From positions 1-64,000 of the forward strand of contig JAIXMF010000035.1 of the NCBI GenBank assembly GCA_025201365.1: DNA of 64,000 bases. The letters run 5' to 3'. The first letter of the stretch is position 1; each line of letters opens with the position of its first letter. The notes beneath the pieces were generated by a model. The model was not told where the DNA came from. It ran no database searches and saw nothing but the letters and a program-made list of their open reading frames with translations. The position numbers were made by a program, and so were the translations under genes. Source of the stretch: Syncephalis plumigaleata. Its lineage: Eukaryota > Zoopagomycota > Zoopagomycetes > Zoopagales > Piptocephalidaceae. Positions 46,042 to 57,985 of this stretch are shown here, one piece after another.

Positions 46042-48393
46042 ATGAAAGGCGGATCGAAACAAGTGTATAACGTAGGTGTACAGCTTTACTATTGCACAGT
46101 TATGCTGACCAGTTTAGTAGATTACCTTCTGTAACATCACCTATTCAGTTATAACGAAAACTGCTAAGAATAGAGTAGCAAAGATTGTACTTGATAACGT
46201 GAATGGATGTTTTGAAGCCGGTAAAGTCACCGTAAGTAGAAATCAATCATCCTGTGCTAGCATTGTCTGAAACTAATGTATATATATATATATATATATA
46301 TTGATAGGCTATCGTAGGACCATCAGGTGCTGGCAAGACCTCGTTGATCAATGCACTCGCTGGTCAGATAAATGATGGCGACATCTACGGTGAACTCTAC
46401 CTGAACGAGCAATTGGTGCAAAGCAAAGATATCTACGATGTGTCGGGTTTCGTCTATCAGGATGATATCGTCTATCATGCAATGACAGTCAGAGAGGTGA
46501 TTAGCAATAGTACGTATTAGTGATTACCATGTGTTAATTATGTCGATTATAGGCGGTGTTCATGTCTGCACGTCTAAGATGTCCACACTATAGGGATGAC
46601 AATGAACGGGGTAGACATGTTCAACGAGTACTTGGCGAGTTAAGCCTTGAAGAGTCGGCCGATACAGTTATCGGCGATTGGTATACCCGTGGGATCAGTG
46701 GAGGAGAGCGAAAGCGTACCTGCGTTGCTATGGAACTCGTACGAGATCCGGCAATCTTGTTTCTAGACGAACCCACCACTGGTCTGGATACGCTGACCGC
46801 CAATCACTTGATGCATTCGTTGCAAAATGTTGCTTATCGTGGTAGAACCGTTGTTGCTACGCTACATCAACCGTCATCTGATATCCTTGGTCTAATCGAC
46901 AATATTATATTTTTGGCGGAAGGTCGTATTATCTACTCGGGTCCTGTCACCGAGATTGTCGATTATTTCTCTCGTTTAGATCTGCAATGCCCGGACTATA
47001 GGAATCCTGTTGATTTCTTATTTCTACGAATATTTTATGACCAAGATGATGATTACAATTTGTTAGAAAACAAACACCACCAGAATAATCGTAAGTTAAA
47101 TACCATTAAAGTAGTCGAGTCTTTTTTTGTTGTTAATACTACTATTAACCATTACGAAAATCAAAGGGAAAAGGAATAAGAATGGTTGCAAGGAAGCAGC
47201 ATCTATTGTCCAAGAACGATTGGAAACATTATGGGAAGCATGGAGAAATTATAGTAAAGAAATGTCGTCCACTAGTAAGACTGCTGCTGCTGCTGCAAGT
47301 CAATATTCTATCCATGTACTCGACAACCGTCATAGTGTGCAATTGATGCATACCATCGAGTACGAAGAGAAAAACCAGATGGTGAGCTTTTGGACTCAAT
47401 CGGGATTTCTAATACGACGAAGCGTAAGATATCTCATTCGCAATCCAAACAGCTTAATAGTCAAGTTGCTGGAAGTGATAGTAGCCTCGATTTTATTCAA
47501 TTTTGTCTATTGGGATATACCATCACGTTCGCAAATGAGCCAAATGATGGTATGTAATTAACGACATATGTTATGCATACATACATATTAATTGTATGGC
47601 TAGGATAAAGCAGGATTTGTATATTTTATGAATGCCGTTGCCGTTGCAAAGTTTTCATTCGGTAATGTATATGTATAGTTGCGAGAATAATATCATTTGT
47701 TAACATACATGTCTACCTAGTATCCGTACCTGCATTCTGCGATGGTCGAGTATTACTTATACGTGAATATCGTGGCAAATACTATAATCTACCGGCATAC
47801 TTTATCTCCACATTGATTACGGAAGTACCGATACTCATAGTGGTGCAAGTAATCTTCTCGCTTACCACGTATTACTCTGCCGGACTAAATAGCGATCCCT
47901 ACCGAGTTTCGATGTTCATGTTGAACTTTCTACTCTTGACACTGATCGGATTCACCATTGGCATGGCTGTATCGCCATGTCGAACAGACCGGAGAGAGCG
48001 ATGGCCATCGTCGTGCTATTCTCAATACCAATTATGATTTGTGGCGGTTTATTCAGCAAAGGAGATGCTATGCCAGGATGGATTCGTTGGTTGCGTTGGT
48101 TGAGTCCGATGAAGTACGGCTTTACGAGCATGTTGAAGAATGAATTCGAAGGTACAATCATCGGTTGTGGCGACAATCCGAGTGATGACTGTACGCCCAT
48201 TCCAGGGAGTGCCGCCATCAGCTATTACGGCCTTTCGGATGATGGTTCGGTGTTGTTCAATACGCTGATGATTATAGCTTATTGTGTGGCAGTCATTGTG
48301 ATTGCATTCACCGGCTACAATATCAACATGTATCGAGAACGACGATCATTCAAGCGTAAATTCAAGCCAGTCAACGAGCTTACAGCAGCATAG
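46042..48393 (+). CDS. ABCG (White/WBC-type) half transporter
   Basis: Start MKGGSKQVYN. After intron 1 the nucleotide-binding domain contains Walker A GPSGAGKTS, the signature region RGISGGERKRTCVAMELV, Walker B ILFLDEPTTGLD and the H-loop VVATLHQPSS. The membrane half begins near QSGFLIRRSVRYLIRNP and contains TM segments such as LLEVIVASILFNFVYW, FISTLITEVPILIVVQVIF and FLLLTLIGFTIGMAV. NBD before TMD with about six TMs is the ABCG half-transporter layout, which needs dimerisation. An intron near 46256-46308 carries a (TA)n repeat. The frame changes once near 47970: SP then CRT must become AMSNRPERAM, consistent with one missing G in tcg(g)ccatg. Likely exports lipids or small hydrophobic compounds; the exact substrate is unknown. 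Confidence 0.87.
46277..46301. repeat. (TA)n tract in an ABCG intron
   Basis: About twelve TA units inside the intron before the Walker A exon. Confidence 0.93.
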
Positions 48394-48587
48394 CATGTGT
48401 GTATTAACCAGTATTGTTTTAATAAATGTAGCTTTAATATTTGTATATAAAAATCATTGTATCTACTCATTAAGAAAGATGGATGAATCATCAGAATTGA
48501 TCATTGAAAGAAAGAAATAGTAGTCGATATCCCCATGCTCATATCTATGATATTAATTTCATTTACGTTCTTGCCAGTACTTGTTGT

Positions 48588-50894
48588 TCAATTAGTTGTG
48601 TTATGCGTGGCACGGACATAGAGTCGTTCACCGCGCGGTTTTAGGATAAAGTAGGACGCCGGTGACATGTCTGTCTTTGTTTCCTCGGAATAACAAAGTC
48701 AAATCGACGGAATAAATAGGCCAATATAGTACGCATTTCCATCCAGGCCAGTCTAATGAAGGGGAGGAGGAGGATGGTTAGAGCATTGATTATCGAGTAA
48801 TGTAAAATGTATCCAAACTATTCCACTTACTTTTGTCCGATACAGGCACGAGTACCCATGGAGAAGGATAGGAGTGATTGACGCATATTGAATAGCTGAT
48901 CCTGTTCGACATCGATCCAACGACGAGGATTGAATTCACGTGGATTCGCACCGTAAATCTCCTCATTCTGATGGACAGCTTCGACGATAGGACTAATGAC
49001 ATACTATGATTGATCGAGCACATTAGCATCGAGCGTGCTAATGAATGAATTGCAGTATACTTACACCGCCCGGGATGAAGATGTCACAAATGACCGCACC
49101 CTCTGGTGGTGTCAATCGTTGACTGCCAGTGGCAACGGTGTAATGGCGTAGTATTTCATAGATTGTGGCATTCAAGTAGGTAAGATCCTTGACATCTTCG
49201 TAGAGTATAGTCTGATCCGGATCGGGGAATGCTGTAATGAGTTCTTCTTTCAGTTGACGCACCACCTTGGGATGCTGGCAAAGTAGATACATCCCCTTTG
49301 TATATAAGAAAGATAGACATCGTATTAGTTAGTATGCGTTAGATGAATCAACCATACGTCACATCAATGACCTACCAGGTTAGAGTAACAGCGGTGGTAT
49401 CCGTGCCTCCCACACTACAATGATGTATAACATGGATGATGCTTAGCTACATTGGATCTATTCCCTACTTTTTTCCTTTTCCTTTTACTTACAGCATGGC
49501 AATGGACTGGGAAATAAGTTCATCGATACTGAACGAGTTACCTGTCAATTCATCTTTGGATTCCAACATGCGCTGTAGCACATCCTTCACGTAGCCATTC
49601 CGAAGTTCACCGCTATCTTCAAACTCTTGATTCTCTTGAATTCGCTTTTTAATAACTGAGCGAGTAAACTAATGTTACGCAGCAGGATGTTAACACAACG
49701 ACAACAGCAACAACATCCATCAATGTTTGTATGCAGTCCATAATACATACCTCAACAATCTTTCGTCTCGATTCAAAGTATCTCGGGAATAGTATGGGAT
49801 TACATAGTTTGCCTATACCGTATTGCTATTGCTGCTATCAGTACACTTGATGAAAACAACCGATCCTACTTGTTCATATTGCTTACCAAATACCGAGATA
49901 GGTGATATCGTTAATCCAATGAATGATCGGATGTGGCTTCTCTCCGGGTTTGCATAGCAATGTGTTAAATGTACCGCCAAATGCCACTTCTCCAATAATA
50001 TCCTACGGGAGAGGCAACGATCGTCAGTATTAATGCGCTGTAATGGATATTCCACCTACACAGGAGGTATAAAGGAATAATTCCATAATGTCAAAGGTGG
50101 CGCCCATGTCTGCGTATTCGGCGATTCTTGCCACAAGTCGTTTGACACCTGCTTCACGGACGAGTGGTTCCACCTCGGCAACTGAGGTAGTAGAGAAGAC
50201 TGGACCAATCATACGTTTCTACTTGCATTTGTTGTTAGCAATGATATCATATGGATAGAATGGAGAATGATTATCGACTAACTAACCAGCTTGCGATGAA
50301 GTACCACATCTCTAATGGTAGTAAAAGTAATAAAACGGTATTCGATTAGTAAGCATAATCATTTGGTGTAACGTGCTAGTTACATACTGTGTTGAGAATA
50401 TATTGTCTCCGTGGAATTGGAAGTTGGCATAAGCGTCTGTTTTACGGAACTTTTGCGAGGCAAGCATGGCCTTGATGGCATCAGGATCTGAAAGGCCAAT
50501 TTCCGTGGGACCTGATACAACGTGTTAGCTTCACTTGATTTTGAAACGAGACTCGTCCGCTATGTCATCAGGAGTTAACCTACTAAGACGAACAATACGG
50601 CCGTAACGCTTGAACATGGCATACTGATGGCGAACATAATTGCCCGTCACCGTGTTGTATATCCATCTTGCCTGCAATAATGTAAGGAACGGCGGACCAG
50701 GAACCTTACTGATACGCGAGAAGAAGTCTCGATAGATAGCCTGGTCATCGTGCATGGTTAGTTTACCTCAGTGATACACAATAAATTGATGATACCTTTG
50801 CAAGTACTAGCAACGCATAAGCTGCCGCTAGATACTTTAGACTGGCAGGTGTACTAATAACGGTGGTGATGAACTTGCTCACAATGTTCGTCAT
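48588..50894 (-). CDS. cytochrome P450 monooxygenase
   Basis: Starts MTNIVSKFITTVISTPASLK with a hydrophobic ER anchor of about 20 residues, then the proline-rich hinge RISKVPGPPFLTL. Many small exons follow: YGRIVRL joining GPTEIGLSDPDAIKAM, MIGPVFSTTSVAEVEPLV, DIIGEVAFGGTFNTLL, and the I-helix region (about 49380-49500). The K-helix block ILRHYTVATGSQRLTPPEGA contains ExxR-like E..R, followed by GANPREFNPRRW and the heme loop FSMGTRACIGQ (FxxGxRxCxG) near 48838-48868. The C-terminus is reached only after a one-base frame change near 48668, giving ASYFILKPRGERLYVRAT and a stop at 48588. A heme monooxygenase, probably of secondary metabolism or xenobiotic oxidation; the CYP family cannot be assigned by eye. 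Confidence 0.85.
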
Positions 50895-51568
50895 GATAAT
50901 GGAATGAACTGCAATAGTTGTTTCCTCCCCCGTGGTTATCGAGCAGTGAAGTAAATAATAAAACGATAAATAAAGGATAAAGTCTACGAGCACGACTAGG
51001 AAGTGTAGGAACGGCTGATTTATAGTTCAAGCACCGTATGCCTTGGTGCTGCATTTTTGTGACACAAGCCCAATGGATGCATTAGAAACGAGCCCTCATA
51101 TCGAGTAAAAGACGGCATGATGGCTACGATGAACTGCTGCTCCACTGATGAAAGCCAATTAATGGGTTATGATGAAATGCTTCTTGCTGCACATGCCATG
51201 CCACTATTAACTGCATATAGTAGTGACAGCTGTAGTAGATGCAGTAATTACAGCGATGCTTCCCACCGATAAGCACCGGCAGCTGCTTCTAAAAAGCAAA
51301 GTTGGCATAGAGTGTTGTTGTTGTTTTCGCCTACACACACACACACACACCATTCATTATCTATTGCTTTAGACATAGGCGCACATGTGAGGTAGAAATT
51401 TGCCGATAGTGTTACAAAAACAAAGAAGAATAGACGTGGCAAACGTGTGTAATGTCGTTTAGAGGCCTGTACTCATGTAAATTCTATCGTGTTTATTTGT
51501 GCATCATTTCCACACCAGCCATGTACTTCCAGTATCGCCAGATCAATAGCATATGATATGTAGCTGCG
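50895..51568. other. intergenic, P450 promoter side
   Basis: Holds the P450 5' region. An (AC)n tract lies at about 51332-51350. No gene is seen. Confidence 0.5.
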
Positions 51569-51733
51569 TCAATGATAATACAGCAATGCCAATATTAGCA
51601 ATGGCAATACAGCAATGACAATGATGCGATCAACTGACTCGCGTTCATTATTTGCAAATACGTCATTTACCATAAACTGGTTGATGACATATAGACCAGT
51701 GACGATGAAGATGATTCCCGTAGAGGTATGCAT
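51569..51733 (-). CDS. small two-transmembrane protein (54 aa), hypothetical
   Basis: Open frame from ATG at 51733: MHTSTGIIFIVTGLYVINQF, then a polar charged loop with VFANNERESVDR, then a second hydrophobic helix IIVIAVLPLLILALLYYH and stop. The hydrophobic-loop-hydrophobic layout is typical of small ER or Golgi accessory subunits, but I could not match it to one. It may be only the last exon of a longer gene or a chance frame. Confidence 0.4.
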   Translation of the reverse strand: MHTSTGIIFIVTGLYVINQFMVNDVFANNERESVDRIIVIAVLPLLILALLYYH

Positions 51734-52025
51734 GTCCCTGTCATTGGTCTAGTTATGAGTATACACATATACACATATCTGGCACAAGTAAACCACGTTA
51801 CAGTAAAATATGTGTTGATTAGACTGCGAAATCTCACTCTTCATACAATGAAACGAAATGAACAATGATTGGTTGTAGACATTATATTGGAAATAGGATG
51901 CGTGCACGTACGTGTGTTGCTGTTTGTTTGTTTAGCACTTCACATCTATTCATGTTATTGTCAACCTATTATAATATTCGTTATTGCCTTTTTATTTATC
52001 ATCATTCCAGTTAATACTTGTAAAA

Positions 52026-55000
52026 ATGGAATCTAACAAGCATGATGATGAAAAGAGCTTGCCAACAACTACGGAAGAAGCGTTCAGCGAGTTAACCGTG
52101 CTTGAATCATACGCGGAAGCTTACTCGAAAGACTTTAGTGAGGTGCAAGCTATTGACGTGCGTCTAGTAGCGGATCTTGCCCAGTCTGAAGCGGTACGTC
52201 ATTTCTATATTTGTCTATCTATTTATTGATGTTGTAGTCGAATGTTGATTCGTGCAACTAGGAAAATGTTCGGGCAATCCTCGAAGCAGACAAGCAAGTT
52301 GGCGCGGTAATTACTCAACTAGAGAGTGCTATACGAGAATTAGACAGTATCGAAGCGTGGACCGACACGTTTAAAGCTCAACTCAAGGTAATCAAGAAAG
52401 AGATAGATAGATAGATATCTAGGCATGATAATAGTGTCAATGCTTAGACTAACACGTTAATCATAGGTGATCGGCGAGGATGTTCAACTTATTCAATCGC
52501 AAAATAAAGCGATGCATGTACAGACACGTAATCAGAAATCATTGTTGAGAGAGGTTGACGAACTACTAGTAAGTATTGAATAAGCGATTATTGTTCGTGG
52601 TATATTAATATATATATATGTGGCTATAACTAGGCTGCATTAAGTATTCCAGAGAAATCGTTGAGTACATTGCGCGAAGAATCATTATCGACTGATCAGG
52701 GTATCGTTAAGGTGGAGGAGGCTGCTGCTCGTCTTTTACGTCGATTGAACAATAAGTTCGATGAAGGTAAGGAGAGGGAGTGCGTTTACTTTACCTTACA
52801 ATTGAGAGTACAAAACCTGAACTATTGACATGTACTAGGTCTACGAGATATGTATGTCGTCAATGAACGTATCGAGTACTTTCATCTGCATGCCAACAAT
52901 TTCGCTGTACGTATGGTTGATTTCCTCAAGATTGCCTTTACTTTCCAGGTAAGATAGATGTGTAAAACTACTATTACGTTATTTGCTCATCACAATAGTT
53001 TATACGTGTATAGGCCGATAGATGTGTTAGTGAATACGCAAAATCCGGTGTAGTTGCGTCATTTATACTGAATGGCCATCGTACATTGGAAGAGTCATTA
53101 TCGCGATACCGTGGTTTAATGCTATGGATCAAAGAGGTTGATCCACGTCGACACAATGAGCTATTAGATGTAAGTGGAATGAGTTTGCGACGTACACACA
53201 CACACCACACACACGAATACTCACATCAAGAATAGTTATACGCTCAAGCAGTGAGTGTGGCCTACAAAGAAGAGATCAAGGAATTGTTGGGATTCTGTCT
53301 AGGCGTACTGATGCCGAAGAAACAACCCACTGAGGATACTGAGCATTGTAAGTGATAATACGACAGTAATGCATGATACACGATGATGTTAACATGGATA
53401 CAGTGTTTACTAGTGCCACTAAGGGTGGACATGGTGGAGCACAATCAGCGGCAAATTCATTACGCAAATATGATCTAGTAAGTGAATATAAGCATGCAAC
53501 TACGAGCAATGAACATTATTCGTGTGTGGGTTGCTACTTAACTGACATGCAACCATTACTAGTCGTTAGCCAAAGCGGTGCAGAGTATTATTTCGGCAGT
53601 TGTCCGAGAACAGAACTTTGTCACGGATCTATTCCATTTAGGCACCTCCTATGGCTATATGGCATGGGTACGCGGTGGACACAAGACAACAGGCAAGCTG
53701 GACAGACCTCGTGAGCAAACGACCGATATCAAATTGAAGAAGCGAATGATGTAAGTACCAATTTGTCAATATAGCATAGCTTGTCCATTTATTTACTATG
53801 AACAATAGGGGATTGATGGACGACACGTTCAAAGGCTTACTCGTCGATCTAATGGCCAATATTGAACAGGTGTCACGTATCAGCAGTATGTAAGTGATAC
53901 AGGACAATTAGATAAATAAGTAGTAGTCATAATAATAACCTTGATAAATAGATCACTAGTGGCATTATTAGCTACAGTTGAGGATCTCACCGTGCAACTC
54001 GATAATAGCAATCAACAATACGCCATTCTCATGCTGACTAACATGCAGAAACGCTTAACGAATCTATTTGATAACTTTGTTGTACGTTACCATACTAGTG
54101 TTTATTTAACATTTACTTAACATCATTAATAGGAGGAGCAAATCAAGGCTATTGAAGAGACTAAAGTTACTACAAAGAAACGTAGTGGTATTCTACCATT
54201 TATCCGTATATTCCCAGTGAGTAATTAGTATAGCATCAATAGATAAAAGAGAAATAGTAATCTAATTTTACATGCATGTATATGTATCTATTGGTAGAAC
54301 TTTGTACTAAGAATGGAGAATGCGCTAGAAGGCTGTACTACTGCAATGCGTAATAGTACTGATGATGCTTATGCAAAACTAGTACAGAAGATGTTGGCCG
54401 TATTGGATGCTATGGCACGTGAAGCAGAAGCAGACGATAAAGAACAGCTTAACAAGCATATTCTCACAATTGGTAATAAGTTCGTAAATCATCAAATGCT
54501 AGCATACTAACGAGAATGATCAAGAAAATATGCATCATTTCAACCAGGAAGTACGAGCATGTCGAGTGGCATCATTGGATCCATTTGTGAAAATGTCGAA
54601 AGCATCCTATGATCTACACTTGACCACGTATATCAAGTTGAATACTCGACGAGCAGTGGGCAAGCTACTCGAATTCTTCGATGGTGTTGACGTTCTATTG
54701 AAGACAACAGCACCGCAAGAGATCGGATTCCACGTCTCGTATAATAAGCACAATTGAAGAAGGTGATCCAACATTATCCCTGGAAAGAAGTAAGTAGCAG
54801 TTGCACAACCATCATCGACATTATCACTAACTAGATACTCGCACAACAACAACAACAAATACTAGGTTAAACGCTCCATCGATTCTTTATACAAACGAGT
54901 CAATAAGCACTTTGATGAAGATGGTCTATTCCAAGTTGTATGGCATGGTGTTCAAGAGGAGTTCATCCGTGACTACAATCGAATTGTCGATCTATTACAG

Positions 55001-55099
55001 CGTTGTTACTCGGATACAGGATTAAGTCTTGAATTCGACATTAATGATTTGTTGACTACTTTCTCTGAACTAGCCCAGGGTAGTCGCCGTAATCGTTAA
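52026..55099 (+). CDS. SEC3: Sec3/EXOC1 exocyst subunit lacking the N-terminal PH domain
   Basis: About 13 exons. It begins MESNKHDDEKSLPTTTEEAF and continues into a coiled-coil region (VIGEDVQLIQSQNKAMHVQT, the EXOC1 'ENxxIQxxNxN' type). The Sec3 C-terminal domain follows: ADRCVSEYAKSGVVASFIL, FVTDLFHLGTSYGYMAW, MENALEGCTTAMRNSTDDAY, and the last exon SIDSLYKRVNKHFDEDGLFQ, VVWHGVQEEFIRDYNRI and LEFDINDLLTTFSELAQ. This end matches EXOC1 closely. Sec3 marks exocytosis sites on the plasma membrane in the octameric exocyst. The PIP2-binding N-terminal PH-like domain is not seen upstream; an acceptor-like cattccag at 52010 hints at an undetected 5' exon. One frame change near 54749 (cacaa ttgaag) looks like a missing base: LKKVIQHYPWKEV continues the family alignment. 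Confidence 0.85.
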
Positions 55100-55258
55100 T
55101 AAGCAATGATTATATAATATTATATATATATATATACGTGCTCTCTCTCTATCACTTGCTCACATAATAATAAAAGTGTTTAATTTACAGATATCCGAAA
55201 AGAGGAATGTGTTCATACCTAGTTTCTTTTTTCCATTATATCATACTTGGTTTACGTC

Positions 55259-57710
55259 ATGTCGAAACGATCTTGGAATTCTACTTCTAAAAGTACTGTA
55301 TTTCATAACACTAGTGCTAATGACTATCGTCCTAGACAGAACAATAGTTCGCGTAATCAAAGAAGTGAATACAATCGTAATGATCAAAGCAAATATCGTA
55401 ACTTTCAGTCAAATCACTCGCGTAATAATCAGTCACCAACAGGACGACAAATAAGAAATGAGCGTAGATTACCATATGGCAGCTCTTACTCTATTACAAT
55501 AAGTAATACTGGTAATAACAACTCTACGCATCATAATCATAAACGGTCGCATAATGAGCAAACTTCCTATCGTGAACGAAATGTAGCCTCTACTTCAAGA
55601 CACACCAGTAATGAGTCTAACTATGGTGGTAGTAAGAGCAGTAGTATTCATCATAATACGTTGAGACATCGTGGCAATAACAGCAATAGCAACAGCAGTA
55701 TTAGTAATAGCACTCATGATGCTCATAATCATTATACAACGCAACAACATAACAGCAGCAGCAACAGTAGTAACAGCTATCAATCTACGAATAAGCATCG
55801 ATCATTAGAGACAGACCATAGTACAACACGAGCGCGTACATCGGTGCAATCAACACCCAAGCAGAATGATAATCAAATGAAAGAGAGTTGGCGTGAAAAT
55901 GTTCCTATGCTTTATGAATATTTACTTGAACGAAAGTATAGCATATCGACTAAAGTGTTTGCCGCAGCATGGACGTGTAATGATTCGACAACTAATGACA
56001 CTCATAGATTGATCTATGGTAAGTTAACGAATGATTAAGCGTATATCTATTTACTAATCGTCTATTGATATAGGTGTGCATCAAGTGGAACGACGTCATC
56101 CGAGAGATTATGGCAACATTACCAATTACAATTCATCTCATCGTGTTAGCGGGTTATTGACACTGGCCAACGTACAACTACCATCGAATGCAGGAGAGCA
56201 ATGGGATAATCTACATGGTCTGTTTATGGGTACATCATCATCGACTGAGGTAAATCTAAGAGATAATGTTATTGAAGATACACTCACGGTAATAATCAAT
56301 GATATTAGAGAATACAAGAGACGGTTTCTATAGAACATCCAGATTCTAAATTACGTAGTCTAGTGTATGTAGACAATGTATACTTATTCATTCATTAACT
56401 CATTCATTAATAGTGCTACAGAAGATGGTGGCATCGTTACTTCAGGAGAGGATACCATTTATCATTACGATAATCTTGATACACAGACGGTGGCTCATTG
56501 CAAAGCGTAATACACGAGTGACATGATAGTGATAAATGGAGCCAATGCTTACTTATACATTATGCTTAGATTCAAAACACTCGATTGTCGACCAGGACCT
56601 GGATTATGTGTTACATCCCAGTACATTGTCAATGGAGGTAATTGGTGCTACTAGTTGATTCTCATCTAAACTAGCTAATCAACCGATTTGCTATAGCCAT
56701 GAGTGGACAATTCATATGCTATGATCGTAGTCAACCCGATACACCAGCAGTCATGTCTGATGCGTAAGCAGTTATTTTTGTTGCTGTTGTTGTAGCAGTC
56801 AATGAAGACATGTACTCACATTGATGATGATTACACTATTAGATTAAACGAGAATAAGAGTATCATACATGAAATTGATAAACATCCCGGTGGTCAATGG
56901 TTCTGCGGGGTTACCGACAATGGTCAACTGTTAATATGGGATCTACGACAGAAATCACTTGGTGTAGTAAGTATAGAGCGTCATTGTATGCTGGATGTCT
57001 ATTCGGTAACTATAACCTGCTATTATGTTAGGTTAATACACATCAATCAGTACCGCTACTTACGTGTAGCTGGAACACACAACACGTCTATCATTTACTA
57101 TGCGGTAATGCCGATGGAGATGTACTACTATGGGATATGAGGAAGCGATCCAATAATACGATGGTAACTACAATGACAGAATGATAATACAAGTGGAATA
57201 GTGGATAGGACTAATGATTATATATATGTATGCGTACGATAAAAGGAGCCAGTCAAGGAATTCAAATACCATGCTAAAGCTGTAAATTGTGTACGATGGT
57301 CACCGCATCTATCCAATGTATTCGCCGCTGGTTCTAACGATATGACCATTAGCTTAGTAAATGCAAACAAAGAGGTAATTAGTGAAATTGAAGATGTATG
57401 CATATGCATATGTATATGATTATCGATCTAACCATAGAATGAATTAGCCTGTAGGACAACACTCGACGAGACTGCACTGATATTCCGTCATTTCATTCAT
57501 TAGTAGGTTTCTTTCTTAGCTATCAATAGTAATAGTAGCACTCTTGTATTGACATTGTTCTACAGTACACCGGTGAAACAATTGACATGGCATCCACGAA
57601 TTCCTGGTGTATTAGCTTCGGTGGCATCATCGAACGAGCAAGATAGTACTGTACAAGTTTGGAAGCCAAATCTATGGTTCCTTAAAGGATCAGCCATGCT
57701 TCCAATATAA
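55259..57710 (+). CDS. RBBP4/Msi1-like WD40 protein with Asn/Ser-rich N-terminus
   Basis: Starts MSKRSWNSTSKSTVFHNTS, followed by about 210 residues of low-complexity N/S/H/R-rich sequence. Then comes the CAF1-subunit-C-like segment SWRENVPMLYEYLLERKYS (compare RBBP4 [20 protein letters not shown]), with HRLIYG and LLTLANVQLPSN. WD repeats are spread over short exons: DGGIVTSGEDTIYHYDN, WFCGVTDNGQLLIWDLRQ, LCGNADGDVLLWDMRK, AVNCVRWSPHLSNVFAAGS, and IDMAWHPRIPGVLASVASS with STVQVWKPN. Stop at 57710. RBBP4 relatives are histone-binding scaffolds of chromatin complexes. This one is divergent and its long N-terminus is unusual, so it may be another WD40 family with that domain layout. Confidence 0.68.
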
Positions 57711-57985
57711 TATGTAATCTAGTAGTGGTAGTAGTGGTAGCAGTAGTACTTTCATCAGCATCAAGACATGGATTATGTAGAATAGAATTCAACTATGATA
57801 TACGCAATAAATATACTAGAAACTTGCTACTTTTACCCTTTCCTATCTACTTGAATTCACCCATTATTATTGTTATTATCTATTTATTCTCGCTGGCTTT
57901 ATCCTATTAACAAGTAGTCTATTGGTAGAAGAGAGAGAGAGCGCGTGGCGATATAGCTGGCGTACACTCAATCCATTACGTAGTC
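57711..57985. other. short intergenic region between co-directional genes
   Basis: Contains a GTA/GTG-rich tract near 57720-57750 and the leader of the sirtuin gene. An AG-repeat (agagagagagcgcg) lies just upstream of it. Confidence 0.4.
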
